From Euclidia mi (Eukaryota > Arthropoda > Insecta > Lepidoptera > Erebidae): DNA of 64,000 nt. Where the stretch lies: assembly GCA_944739405.2 (NCBI GenBank), contig OX123187.2, positions 45,550,394 through 45,614,393 on the forward strand, read 5' to 3'. Below the pieces are notes generated by a model, which made no database searches, was not told where the DNA came from, and was given only the letters and a program-made list of their open reading frames with translations. Shown here piece after piece: positions 10,045 to 19,885 of the stretch (position 1 is the first letter of the stretch; every line of letters begins with the position of its first letter). The translations under genes were made by a program, and so were the position numbers.

Positions 10045-10126
10045 AACTGTTTGTATAAAGTTGAAATAAATACTATATAGGTATATCTACCTATATAGTA
10101 TTTATTTCAACTTTATACAAACAGTT
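10045..10126. repeat. Perfect 82-bp palindrome (39-bp arms, 4-bp loop)
   Basis: The arms start AACTGTTTGTATAAAG and pair without a mismatch around the loop TATC (10084-10087). Perfect arms this long suggest a recent foldback insertion. No target duplication was recognised. A weaker hairpin (GAGCTCGGTACGCACTCGGTACC) lies near 10158. Confidence 0.85.
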
Positions 10127-11679
10127 GGAACGCGAATCATATGCAATCATCATGCGTCGAGCTCGGTACGCACTCGGTACCGTGCTCGAAGGGCGTATGT
10201 AGGTGTAACTTGCGTTCTGACCGTTTGTATGAAGTTAAAATTCTGTTTTTCAGTAGTGCTGGTGTGCACTCCTCAGCTGACAGCGATTATTCAAAAGTTT
10301 GACATCAAGAAGCAATTATTGACATACTTATGTAACTGGCATAATTATTGTCTGTGAAAACTTATAGTAGCTTTAGAAAGAAGCAAAAACAACATACCCT
10401 TAGTCTAAGAACATACTTAGGTACCTATTTAAATGATATCATATCATTGCTTCGATTATAGTAGGTATTCAAGGCTCAGACTAGAGTTTTTCAGCTGCGC
10501 GCGTTTGGGTACAATGGGGCTTAAATGGTCTTATAATGACAAAACGCCTTTAAATGAAACTACTTAGCTAAAAAAGAAATAGCCACTTCTTTCAAGCCTG
10601 CAGATATAACATTTTTACATTCATCAATGTTCAATTCATTACATTCCATTCACACCATTGAATGTAGGTAAGTACCTTTCAATACCTTTACTTTTTCAAT
10701 TTACGATTGTAACATTATCGCCTTCATAATTATGTACTTAAAAAGTTTATTCAGGTCTGAATTGCCTAGTTTTCTTAAACAGCATACTGTCATAAAGTTT
10801 TTTTTTTTCTGAAATGGAAATAGTCTAGATAAGATGGAATTATACGAATATATTTTGCTTACGTTACCCATAACACAAGTAACATAAAAGGCTATAAATT
10901 ATCTACTATTTTGGCAGCTTCCGTTACCGAATTGTCTCAGAGGAATACCTAATAAATTGTTCTACTTTGTATGATAAATACAGACGCTTAGTAAAGTTAG
11001 TAATACTGTCTTCGATATGTATGTTGTATGTAAATCATAAAATCTCTGAACATATTTAATGGAGTAGTAGGCGCTTAGGTGCTCTACAGCTCTATGAAAC
11101 ATTTTTCTTTATTTTTTGATGACGCGGTGGAAAATATTTGCGAGACATCTTGTCTCAACCACTCGACCGGGACGTATGGACCACCAAATTCTGGCGAGCA
11201 AGGGGCAGTGTGAGAATCTTCTCTAAAGGTGTTCAGGACCGATTTACTTAAACCAACGCCGTGTCCTCGATGGGGTCACGCGAATCGCGTTTAGCATACT
11301 TTACTGCGACACCACCGTGATGCATCATCTCTTATTTATAAAAAAGGCAATTAACTTCCAAATGATAACCTTTAAAGTAAATGTACATGTCACTCATTAT
11401 ACTCAAAGATGTCTGAAGCCTGCCAACCTAACAAGTGCTCAGGTTGGTTGTCTTTGGCCTGATTTGTCGCGATGCAAAATGTGGTTAAGAGTATAATAGT
11501 AAGGTACATATTGAGTGCTTCTTTGTGCAGTAAATTAACATTCTGAAGTAGTTCCTATTAGTCACCGAGTGCAATTGCGCCATGCAGCGCACATCACCTG
11601 CACCGATTCGCTAATTATCTCAATCGCGGCCCCGACCGACGCCTTGCCCCATATATCTCGCGCGTGTCAAAGTGCTATC

Positions 11680-11928
11680 ATGTTCATTGCGTTGGCCACT
11701 CGTTTATTCCCCATTACCGTTTTCCTCGCCACCGTTGAAGGATTTTGCGGGGACAGTATTCGCTGGTCGCATAATGTCAACATTAAGGATGTTTACGGCA
11801 TGTGGTTCGGGGTGGGATACGCCCAGCACACCCCGGACATGACGAACAAACCTAATGAAGTTGGCTGCATCACGCTACACATAACAGACGTCACGGCAGA
11901 ACCTCAGGATGATTGGCTTGATTGGTCT
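11680..11928 (+). CDS. Lipocalin-like protein, locus B exon 1
   Basis: An 83-codon first exon. The frame is open upstream from 11569 but the first ATG is at 11680, and it gives a good signal peptide (MFIALATRLFPITVFLATVEG). C23, G-M-W at 40-42 and C63 (GCITLHIT) follow the family plan. The end is acidic and Trp-rich (DDWLDWS) and stops in phase 0 at a consensus GTAAGT donor. With 13501-13768 and 18901-19196 it gives 270 residues in frame. It is the only first exon found for this locus, in contrast to loci A and C/D. Confidence 0.82.
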
Positions 11929-12793
11929 GTAAGTACCTCACTTCATTTTACCTAGTACCTAAATTACGCCTGAATAAATCTTCATCTAAACTTATTTACG
12001 TGCAAGCGAAATTTGCTCTTTATATTTTCGCCACTCTGAGGTTATTAAATTATTTTGGTAATCGTTCTTCATTAGGAATACCGAAATTTTCCGTCTGGTC
12101 TCTTTCTAAAAATAAACTCCACTTCATCTGAATCTCAAGGGCGTCAGAGGCAAGCTAATCAGATTGGTATCAGTATCCTGTAAATATCTTACGTCTATTG
12201 CCGTGAATAAGCCGTCTTCAAAGCAATGAGTATTATCTACGCGGCTCCGGCGGTACTTAATTGTAGTTTATACATTTATTCAAAGGTACTTATCCATTAT
12301 ATAAATAGCTTTTTATAGTTATGTCACCGTGATTTTCATTAGGAAGTCTATTTAATATGGGGTAAAATAAGTACCTAGGTGTTTAAAATATCACTATTTT
12401 CACAACTGTTTAGTTTTCACATCATAGTTTCAGATTTAGCTTACCATCGGTACCTAATAAGCCATTTTAATCACGGTCTGAATCATGGAACATAAAAAGT
12501 GAATTGAGTATCTATGGTTTATTTATCCTACTGGCTATAGAAACTTGGGGCAAACGGAAAATGAAAATACATTGAAAAAGGCAAATCTTGCTCCGCAACT
12601 AATTCAAATTCAAAATTCAAATGTTTTATTGCTCTCCATATGTATTAAAAGTTGTACAAAGGTAAGATATAGACCAAATATGAACCCTGTCGGGCGCGGC
12701 AAAATAGACAAAAGAGGTGAAACTACTTATTTTAAACTATAAAGTACTAGACTACTATTTCTCGCAGCTACCGCACAATAACCGTTTCTGCCA

Positions 12794-12930
12794 GATCCCC
12801 TGGTAATTTCAGCAAATCCCATCTTAGTGCACGTACTCTGTGTGTGCCTAGAGGAGCCTAGGCACATATGTGCCCAATTTCTTGCACCCAGAAGTTTTGA
12901 CTGTGCGTTGCCTGTCAGTCAGTAACTATA
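12794..12930 (+). mobile_element. Element R fragment
   Basis: Degraded copy with CAGATCCCCTGGTAATTTC, CATCTTAGTGCAC and the terminal GTCAGTCAGTAAC. It lies in intron 1 of locus B just upstream of the SINE at 12949. Confidence 0.6.
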
Positions 12931-12948
12931 TTGACATCGTTTATCTTT

Positions 12949-13485
12949 ATAAAAACGCAGCGATAGCCTAGTGGAGAGACCGACAGACTGTTACGCAGAG
13001 GGTCCGGGTTCGAATCCACGGCGCGCACCGATGACTTTTCGGAGCTATGTGCGTATTAAATTGTTAATTATCGCTTGCTAAACGGTGAAGGAAAACATCG
13101 TGAGGAAACCTGCATGTCTGAGGGTTCTCCATATTTTTTTTAAAGCGACTACTCCCGCACTAGGAATAAATCCTGTGTCGCGGGGGACTTCACAGACATA
13201 CAACCAACGGACACAATGAACACCCAGACTCGAAATAACAAATTATGGATCACACAAAGTGTTGTCTCGTGTGGGATTCGAACCCACAACACTCGGCGCA
13301 GTGTTAAACGGCGAGGCGACCGCTTAAACCACTACGCCAACCGTGTAGTCACATAATGTTCTCGAAAGACATGTGAAGTCTGCCAACCCGCACTTGGCCA
13401 GCGTGGTAGACTATGGACTTACCCTTCTCAAAATGGGAAGAGGCCCGTGCCCAGCAGTGGGACAGTATAAAGGGCTGATTATGAT
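12949..13485 (+). mobile_element. SINE-2 inserted in the polypyrimidine tract of locus B exon 2
   Basis: The tRNA-like head (GCGATAGCCTAGTGG, B box GGTTCGAATCC) is followed by the SINE-2 body and tail. The target duplication GTTTATCTTT is at 12939-12948 and 13486-13495. The right copy is the pyrimidine tract that runs straight into the TTTTAG acceptor of exon 2, so the SINE end is only 15 bp from the exon. The SINE is itself split by another at 13134-13354. Confidence 0.85.
13134..13354 (-). mobile_element. Second tRNA-derived SINE nested in the SINE-2 copy
   Basis: On the minus strand the head reads GACTACACGGTTGGCGTAGTGG with a B box GGTTCGAATCCCACAC, then a body and an A-rich end (the T run at 13134). 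It interrupts the sequence TCTCCATAATGTTCTCG of SINE-2 with a short CATA repeat at the junctions. It is related to the SINE-3 head type. Confidence 0.75.
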
Positions 13486-13500
13486 GTTTATCTTTTTTAG

Positions 13501-13768
13501 ATACGCCGGCACAATTATTCAGACGAGGACTGGCGGTCGCACAGAAGCAATCCCTGGTCTAACACGCAAATGTCTGGCTCCTGGATGGATGTGCGGATAA
13601 AGAGGAAGGCGAAGAGAAACATCTACGATGAGAGGAGACTCCGTGTAGTATGGGACGAGGACGGGCAGACTGTGGAGCAAGCGTATAATTATTCACCCGA
13701 TGAGCCAGGACTATGGGTGGCGGAGCAACGGAACCCCTTGGAAATAGAGCTGCAGGAAAGAGGAATAG
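13501..13768 (+). CDS. Lipocalin-like protein, locus B exon 2
   Basis: A 268-bp exon, phase 0 in and phase 1 out. The acceptor is a T-run plus AG; the donor is GTTGGT, weaker than average. The N-terminal third is charged and Trp-containing (DEDW, NPW, GSW) and has no equivalent in locus D. The conserved part is R-L-R-V-V-W-D-E-D-G-Q-T ... E-P-G-L-W. A Lys/Arg-rich segment (RIKRKAKR) precedes it. At 89 codons it is the longest exon 2 in the window (64 and 56 in the others), so the family varies in length at the start of this exon while keeping both phases. Confidence 0.82.
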
Positions 13769-14099
13769 GTTGGTATATTTTACGCATCGACATACACTAG
13801 CTGAGTTCGCGGTTATGCCTACGTTTTGTCAAAGAGGTCAGATATTTACATAGAGGCGCATTTCGCTCTGTAGACAAACTTTCTGTGACCCATATTGCCG
13901 CTTGGCGGCGTATATATAGCCTTTTTCGATAAATGGTTTACCTGATACAAAATGACATAGTAGCCAATCCTTCTACTGACATATATACAATAATATCGAG
14001 ACGCAAATTAGGAAAGTATCTAGGTTTATGACTCTCCTGACATGCGTCACAATAATTTTTAAATAAAATATAGTAAAACGTCTGATACCTTATGATATA

Positions 14100-14306
14100 G
14101 GTCGGTTCACGAAAGATGACCACTGCGCAGAAATCATTTTCTAGGTCCCCGTGGAGGTGCGGGGTGAGGCGCGGGTGGAATGCCAATGGCGTGGCTCCGT
14201 TCTTGACGCATTCTCTAAATGCGTCAAGAATGGAGCCACGCCATTGGTGCACGAATGTACATATGCGCGACGGCCGCCATTTGTGGTCAACTTTCGTGAA
14301 CCGACC
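14100..14306. mobile_element. mariner-like MITE, 207 bp, TA target duplication
   Basis: The terminal inverted repeats GGTCGGTTCACGAAAG ... CTTTCGTGAACCGACC are flanked on both sides by TA. A second inverted repeat inside (about 14192-14250, CCAATGGCGTGGCTCC and its complement around CTCTA) makes the whole element fold. There is no transposase. It lies in intron 2 of locus B. Confidence 0.85.
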
Positions 14307-14611
14307 TATACCTACATATAAGTATGTTCTGAAATTCTTGAGAATAAGATGTTGATAGTATATTTGATAGACATCTGTAGTAATTGAACAGCGGTTGAGT
14401 AGTTACCCTTATCAATGTCGTACAGAATCTACATATCATGAAAATGTCTTCAGTCACATCGTATTTTGATGACTTAGCTGGATTCAGAATCTATTGAAAT
14501 ACGAATATATCAGTTTATAAAAATACTAAGAGAGAGAATAGGATGAATAGGTCGTATGGTGATATGCGTTCGCAATTTATGTTAGTTTATCCAATAAATA
14601 GCAGATGCCTA

Positions 14612-14712
14612 GAAGACCCCTACGCTCCCGAATGAACATGACATGTCAAATTACAGCTTCTTGCGCCTATTAGTTGTTTGTTAGTCAGTCAGTAACGCAT
14701 AAATATTATATA
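14612..14712 (+). mobile_element. Element R fragment
   Basis: 3' part of element R with CAGCTTCTTGCGCC and GTTAGTCAGTCAGTAACGCA. The left end is missing. Confidence 0.6.
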
Positions 14713-15919
14713 CTTAGGTACACAGAACACAAAAACGAGAGGAGATGCTCGTGAATTAATTTTCAGCATCATTTTTGTAAAATCAGTAGGTACCTAATAT
14801 TAAGATTGAAATATATGTATTTGGGTCATTCTTCAAGGCCTCGATTTTGGTGGTCACACGGCAGTATGTCAATAGTTATTGAAGTTATGGCTTTAAACTA
14901 TTTTTTATATGTTTCTTAATGTAATACGGCAACCAAAAAAATAGTTTTACTGATATCGACCAACAATAAATAGCCGATATCTAAATCCAAAGACTGAAAA
15001 CGGGGACAATATTGCTGTTCTCCGCATGTCACACTCATTGTGTAATTCAAACAATCGTGTATAATTTTCTATTCCCTTTACGAATTGCTATGTATTATAC
15101 CTTAAAATATTTGTCCCGGGTAGTAGTTTTCGAAATAAATATGGACTTACATAAATGTTATAATATTTAAGAAATTTCATATAAAATGTATCGGTCACAC
15201 GATTTTGGCACTCGTGTGAACGCGTGATTCAACCCTCAATAATTCGACTATTGAATGACTTTCGGCATCTTATTTGTATTCACGCGCATCACAAGTCAGC
15301 AAGCGACGGCCGAGGGAACCACACATGATTCTCGATGGCACATACGCGACAGCAGGGGTACGTAATTATTTCGTCAATATTTTTTTTACCTACGTAGGTA
15401 AGATTCGTGGCTACTAAGTTTTAATGATTCATAGGATTCTCAACAGTTCTTATTTATTGTAATAATAGTCTGAATAGGTAAGATTGCCATAAGAGTTCTT
15501 GAATTACGATTATATTTTACTGTAAATAGTTATTTAGGAATTACAAAAATTTCATCAGATTTGTGGCATCAGATTCGTGTTCCCAGTACCATGAATCTGA
15601 CTCATTGAACCACGAATCTGATAAGCAGCTTTTTAATACCGTGTAATTTCATTTTAAACGTTATTTTACGGTTTAAAACTACTTAAAGCCATTTAATAAG
15701 CATTTTTGCGATATTTTTTTTTAACTTACCGCCGTAAATGAAAACGATATTGGAGGAGGTGGATTGTATTATTTGATTTCTTGTTGTCTTGGGGACCTTT
15801 TAGTTAATACTTTGTTTAGATGGAACACATAGACGACGCAGGCTGTTTTTATATCTATAACTCATTATGCATTGTGTAACATGTATTATACTTATCAATA
15901 AAACTATCTTTATTACAGA

Positions 15920-17475
15920 TCAATCTACATCTAGTCAAACATACCGCGACGTAGCCAAGAGGAGAAACTAGATCTTTCTTTGGCCATCCATCCAGTTATA
16001 ATCCAACTAAATTCAAAATTAAACATCTGGTACCTAGATGATGAAACCCTAGGCGGTGACGTAGAGTCTGTGTACCAAGATCTAGCACTTCTGAAATCAA
16101 ATTTTTTATCCATAGGCTTGGAACTGAATACAAACAAATGCGAAATTTTTATTAATGACAATTTAGATAAATCCTCTATTCTTTCAAAATTTCAATATTT
16201 GGCTCCCAATATCACTTAAGTTGAAAAAAGTCCTCTTCGCCTCCTGGGGTCCCCAATTTTAGACGACGGTTTTGATTCCTTTAGGTATACAGCAAAAAAT
16301 TCAAAATGTTTGTGAAATTTCTGACAGGCTGTCCGTAAATTTACGCACGCATTACGGTGTTCACTTTTTTGGAAAAATCCAACTTCACTCATTCAAATTG
16401 AAAAAATTATACAGAATACCCTGAGTAAAATTTTGAATGTGACCCGGAACGACCCGGTGTGGCTATAGGCGTCCTTACCTGTGCGCTTGGGCGGCCTCGG
16501 CGTTCGCAAAATTATCGACGTAAGCCTGCCAGCGTTCTTGTCATCGGTCCACAGCACTGCAGAATTGACTAGGAAAATGTTAGCTCCCACACTGGTTGAT
16601 ACTGAGGTGCCGTTTAAGACCGATGCCTTGAACGCTTGGAGAAATGCTTGTCCAGGAACTGAGTTACCCCGAAACTTATCCTCCCAGAGGCAATGGGATG
16701 GGCCGCTTTGCAGCATGGTACGAGAAAACCTTCTCAATACATCGTCCAAAACTGCAGAGCGTGCTCGCCTGCTGGCTGTGGGAGAATGAGAATCGGGCCT
16801 CTGGCTGTAGGTACCTCCAATATAGGTACCGTGATAGACGATACGACCTTTCGCTTCGCTACTTGCCTCCGTTTAGGTGCGTCATGTGTCTCTCCGCATC
16901 GTTGTCACTGTGGAGAGGCTGTCGATAGCCTTGGTCACCATGGCCTGTCATGCAGCAGGAGCGCGGGTCGTATTTCACGACACTCCAACCTCAATGACAT
17001 ACTGCGCCGTGCTCTTGCCACAGCTGGCGTTCCAGCCCAACTTGAACCTCAAGGCTTGGCACGCGACGATCGCAAAAGACCAGACGGTATGTCGTTACTG
17101 CCGTGGAAGCTGGTTAGGCCTTTGGTATGGGACGAAACATGTATCGATACCCTTGCGCCATCTCATCTTCCCAGCACAGCAGGTTATCCGGGCGTTGCTG
17201 CTGCTACAGCGGAGACCCTCAAACGGCGCAAATATGTAAATCTAATAGGAGATTATGTATTTGAGCCGTTTGGGGTCGAAACATTGGGGCCATGGGGTCC
17301 AAGTGCGCGATCACTTTTTAGAAATCTCGCAAAGAGACTCATAGACGCCTCGCGTGACCAGAGGGCTGGCACGTATTTGGCTCAAAAAATAAGTATAGCC
17401 ATACAACGAGGCAATGCTGCCAGTCTTTTGGGCAGGCTTCCAATTGACAGCGATGAGTTTAATGACGCCTTCTAA
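15920..17475 (+). pseudogene. Decayed non-LTR retrotransposon ORF (RT and C-terminal region)
   Basis: 15935-16219 encodes a reverse-transcriptase piece with the catalytic-box-like W-Y-L-D-D and L-G-G-D, then G-L-E-L-N-T-N-K-C. After a frame break, 16481-16789 and then 16693-17475 (a different frame) encode the C-terminal region. That region includes a Cys/His motif, C-H-C-G-E-A-V-D-S-L-G-H-H-G-L-S-C, and the ending E-T-L-G-P-W-G-P-S-A-R ... I-A-I-Q-R-G-N-A-A-S. Frame changes and missing N-terminal RT domains show it is dead. A second fragment of the same C-terminus is at 46315-46545. The clade is not assigned. Confidence 0.7.
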
Positions 17476-17587
17476 ATTTAAATTTGTAATTTTTTGATTT
17501 TTCACTTGTAACTATATATTAATTAGTTCTTTTTAATTATTTTAAGACTTAATCTAATTATATTTAAATAATTATTGGATAATATGA

Positions 17588-17623
17588 TCTTTGATTAATG
17601 TTTAAATAATCATTAATCAAAGA
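17588..17623. repeat. Hairpin just past the LINE remnant
   Basis: TCTTTGATTAATG and its exact complement are separated by 10 bp. It could be a 3' UTR stem of the LINE or chance in AT-rich DNA. Confidence 0.55.
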
Positions 17624-18900
17624 CTTAATAAAATGTTTTTGTTAGTGAAATGCAAAAAATACTGTGATTTAGTAAGCTGTGCTAGATATTAATCAAAAGA
17701 AGAGGCAACGTTATATTCTTGTTGTAATTTTTTTTTAATCCTTCTTTATGCCAGTGTGATTGTAATTAATAAGACTTTTACTTTTAATGTTACGATAATC
17801 ATAAAGACTGATTTATAAAATAGCTAGTTACTCTTATCAGACAATTATAAAGTAACACTGTGATGTGTGAGCTTATGCAAGATTGTAATTATACTGTACA
17901 TGTTACATTTGTATTGTAACTTGGAAACATCATAAGTCAGTATGATTGTAATTATTGAACAGTATATGTGTGTTAGTTATTGAATTAAAGTGAAGTCATG
18001 TTAATAATTGAAATAAATATTACTTTTTGATTGTATTTGAGATATTTCATTAATGTTCAAACAACCTTACTATCTTAAATGTTATATCAGTGTGCCTATT
18101 GACATTGCAAATCTGAAAACATTAATATCTCATTGGATGATGAGTATAATATAGACCTTCATCGTTTATGTTCGCTTAGATACGATTAGACCAATAGATA
18201 TGCAAGCAGTAACGTGTAAACTATTCTAAAGTGTGTATTTCATAGGCATATCACATAATAAAAAATCTAAACATAGATGCTTGCTTGATCTTACAGCTTA
18301 TGAGTCTGTTAAACGAGCTTAAGCTGTTGATTTTAACATCAAATTTTATCATGTCAGATTCGTGGTTTGCTACGTCAGATTCGTGGCACCAACATTTTTA
18401 AAAGTGAATATTTTCTTTATTTGTCGATCGATTTTGGTGTAATTACACCATTTGGTTTGTATTGTTTTGAAGTTTGATAAACAGAAGCCAATTTTGTAAA
18501 AATATGAAATAAAAAAAATGCCACGAATTTGATGCGAAGAATCTTGCGCGAAGAATGACCCATTTCAAATAACTATGTACTTATGTTGCATATTATGCAA
18601 AGGAGTAATATGTATTTGCAAATCAACCACAAATTGAATCGACAAAACATTACAACCTTCAGGCTTTTGCACTCGAAATACTTAGTTTTCTTATTGCCGG
18701 TCCCAATAAAATTGATCTATCCATGGATTTGGCTACCGGAGATATATATTTTGTGTAGAGTTCCTTGTCAAATTGTTATGTTTTGTCGATTTAGTTTGTG
18801 TTTAATTTGATTACCGTTAGCCCCCCATTTTGCTCGCCCGTCAAGCGATAAGCTGTATCATACTGTAGGTTGGTTTAAATAAAAAAAATGACATTTTCAG

Positions 18901-19196
18901 ATGTATGGCGAGCAGATGACCCTCCAAGACATCCCCAAGTCATACGAATCCTGAAAGTCACTCCTCACCTGATGATCATCAACCATTGCTCAGAAGTAGG
19001 CGGAGGAGTGTTCTCTCTCATTCTCCGACGATCTCCCTCCAGTATCAAGAGATGGGAGTGGTACGACTATAAGAGACAGTTTTACAATTTCGACCTGCCT
19101 AACATATACAGGTATACCTCCATCTGTGCTGGCTGTATGGAGACCAGCTCTTTGCTTTTTATTTTGACGTGTGTAGCTGTGTTTGTATTTTTATAA
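18901..19196 (+). CDS. Lipocalin-like protein, locus B exon 3 (C-terminus)
   Basis: Acceptor ATTTTCAG, then AT completes the split codon G|AT (Asp). The frame runs to a TAA stop. The family core is H-P-Q-V-I-R-I-L-K-V-T, then M-I-I-N-H-C and G-V-F-S-L-I-L-R-R, then TSIC. An extra Cys occurs three residues later (CAGC), so this locus has five Cys in its predicted mature part. The tail after METSS is strongly hydrophobic (LLFILTCVAVFVFL), a probable GPI-anchor signal. The sequence between the Cys is rich in Trp and Tyr (KRWEWYDYKRQFYNF). It lies about 5.1 kb downstream of its exon 2. Confidence 0.82.
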
Positions 19197-19218
19197 ATTG
19201 TGATTTATACATTGAGGT

Positions 19219-19224
19219 AATAAA
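19219..19224 (+). terminator. Locus B polyadenylation signal
   Basis: AATAAA 23 bp past the stop of locus B exon 3. A later one is near 19433. Confidence 0.6.
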
Positions 19225-19660
19225 GTGTTTTAGTGAAGCTTATGATTTGTTTTATTTGCGTCAAAATTTTAGGTTGGTCTTTATTCAAAACTGCCTGCAC
19301 AATCCTGATCTTAGGCATTTTCTACCGGTTTATTTTAGTTTTAATTTCATTGTTCGAGTTATACCTACCTACTTATGTAAGAACATATAACTACTACCTA
19401 CGCTTATTATACTTTAATATGTTATGACTGTGAAATAAACTGAAACAAAACCGCAATACATCAACATTCAAATAAGGGAAATTAGCTTGGTACTAAATTG
19501 TGTTGTTCCGTATATGGACGGACCATATATGTAGGTATGTAAAGGGAGGGCTCTTGTATCGCCTGCTTAGTACGCATTTGGGCATATATAACAAGCATAT
19601 TAGTCACGCTAGTTACCTATTAAAAACAATTATATTATAATTATACACCGCTAAAGAATT

Positions 19661-19885
19661 ATGGACTTTCCGACAAAAATAAATCAAATCGAACGAATAG
19701 GTCCTAAGATCAGCGCATTCAACCAAACACTCTTCAGCTTTATAATAGGTACTTATTATCACAAGCGTCGGCAGCCCATTGCCTACGGAGGGGCAAATTC
19801 ACCAGCCGATGGTCAAGGAGAGGAGCAAGATGATATGGAAAATGAGAAAAGTATTGTGAAAAGTATGAATTTCAGGGCTTTTTGA
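19661..19885 (+). CDS. Small unrecognised ORF (74 aa)
   Basis: An ATG-initiated frame of 74 residues just past locus B. It has a moderately hydrophobic middle (TLFSFIIGTYY), a basic KRR, then a Gly/Asp/Glu-rich part (QGEEQDDMENEK). A TATA-like string (GCATATATAACAAG) lies about 80 bp upstream. No repeat family was recognised across it. It resembles no family I know, and 74 codons can occur by chance in 64 kb. It could be a first exon or a small secretory-type peptide gene, but it has no clean N-terminal signal peptide. Confidence 0.25.
   Translation: MDFPTKINQIERIGPKISAFNQTLFSFIIGTYYHKRRQPIAYGGANSPADGQGEEQDDMENEKSIVKSMNFRAF

Larger units (their letters stand above)
9232..11679. other. Interval between loci A and B
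   Basis: Apart from the repeat at 9788-9990 and the palindrome at 10045-10126, nothing coding or structured is supported. The last few hundred bases should hold the promoter of locus B. No TATA box is evident. Confidence 0.4.
14823..18561. mobile_element. Inverted-repeat-bounded block, 3.7 kb, with a decayed LINE inside
   Basis: Left end GGGTCATTCTTC and right end GAAGAATGACCC are exact complements. Both subterminal zones repeat the motif CAGATTCGTGG or its complement (15560-15625; 18354-18390; near 18526). The centre holds LINE remnants at 15920-17475. ATTT occurs just outside both ends, but no longer duplication is clear. The best reading is a DNA transposon that later received a LINE insertion. 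It fills most of intron 2 of locus B. Confidence 0.55.

Noticed and set aside
16693..17475. 260-codon open frame as a host gene
   Set aside because: Its motifs (CHCGEAVDSLGHHGLSC; IAIQRGNAA) recur at 46315-46545 next to other repeat debris, and an RT piece lies just upstream. It is the end of a LINE.
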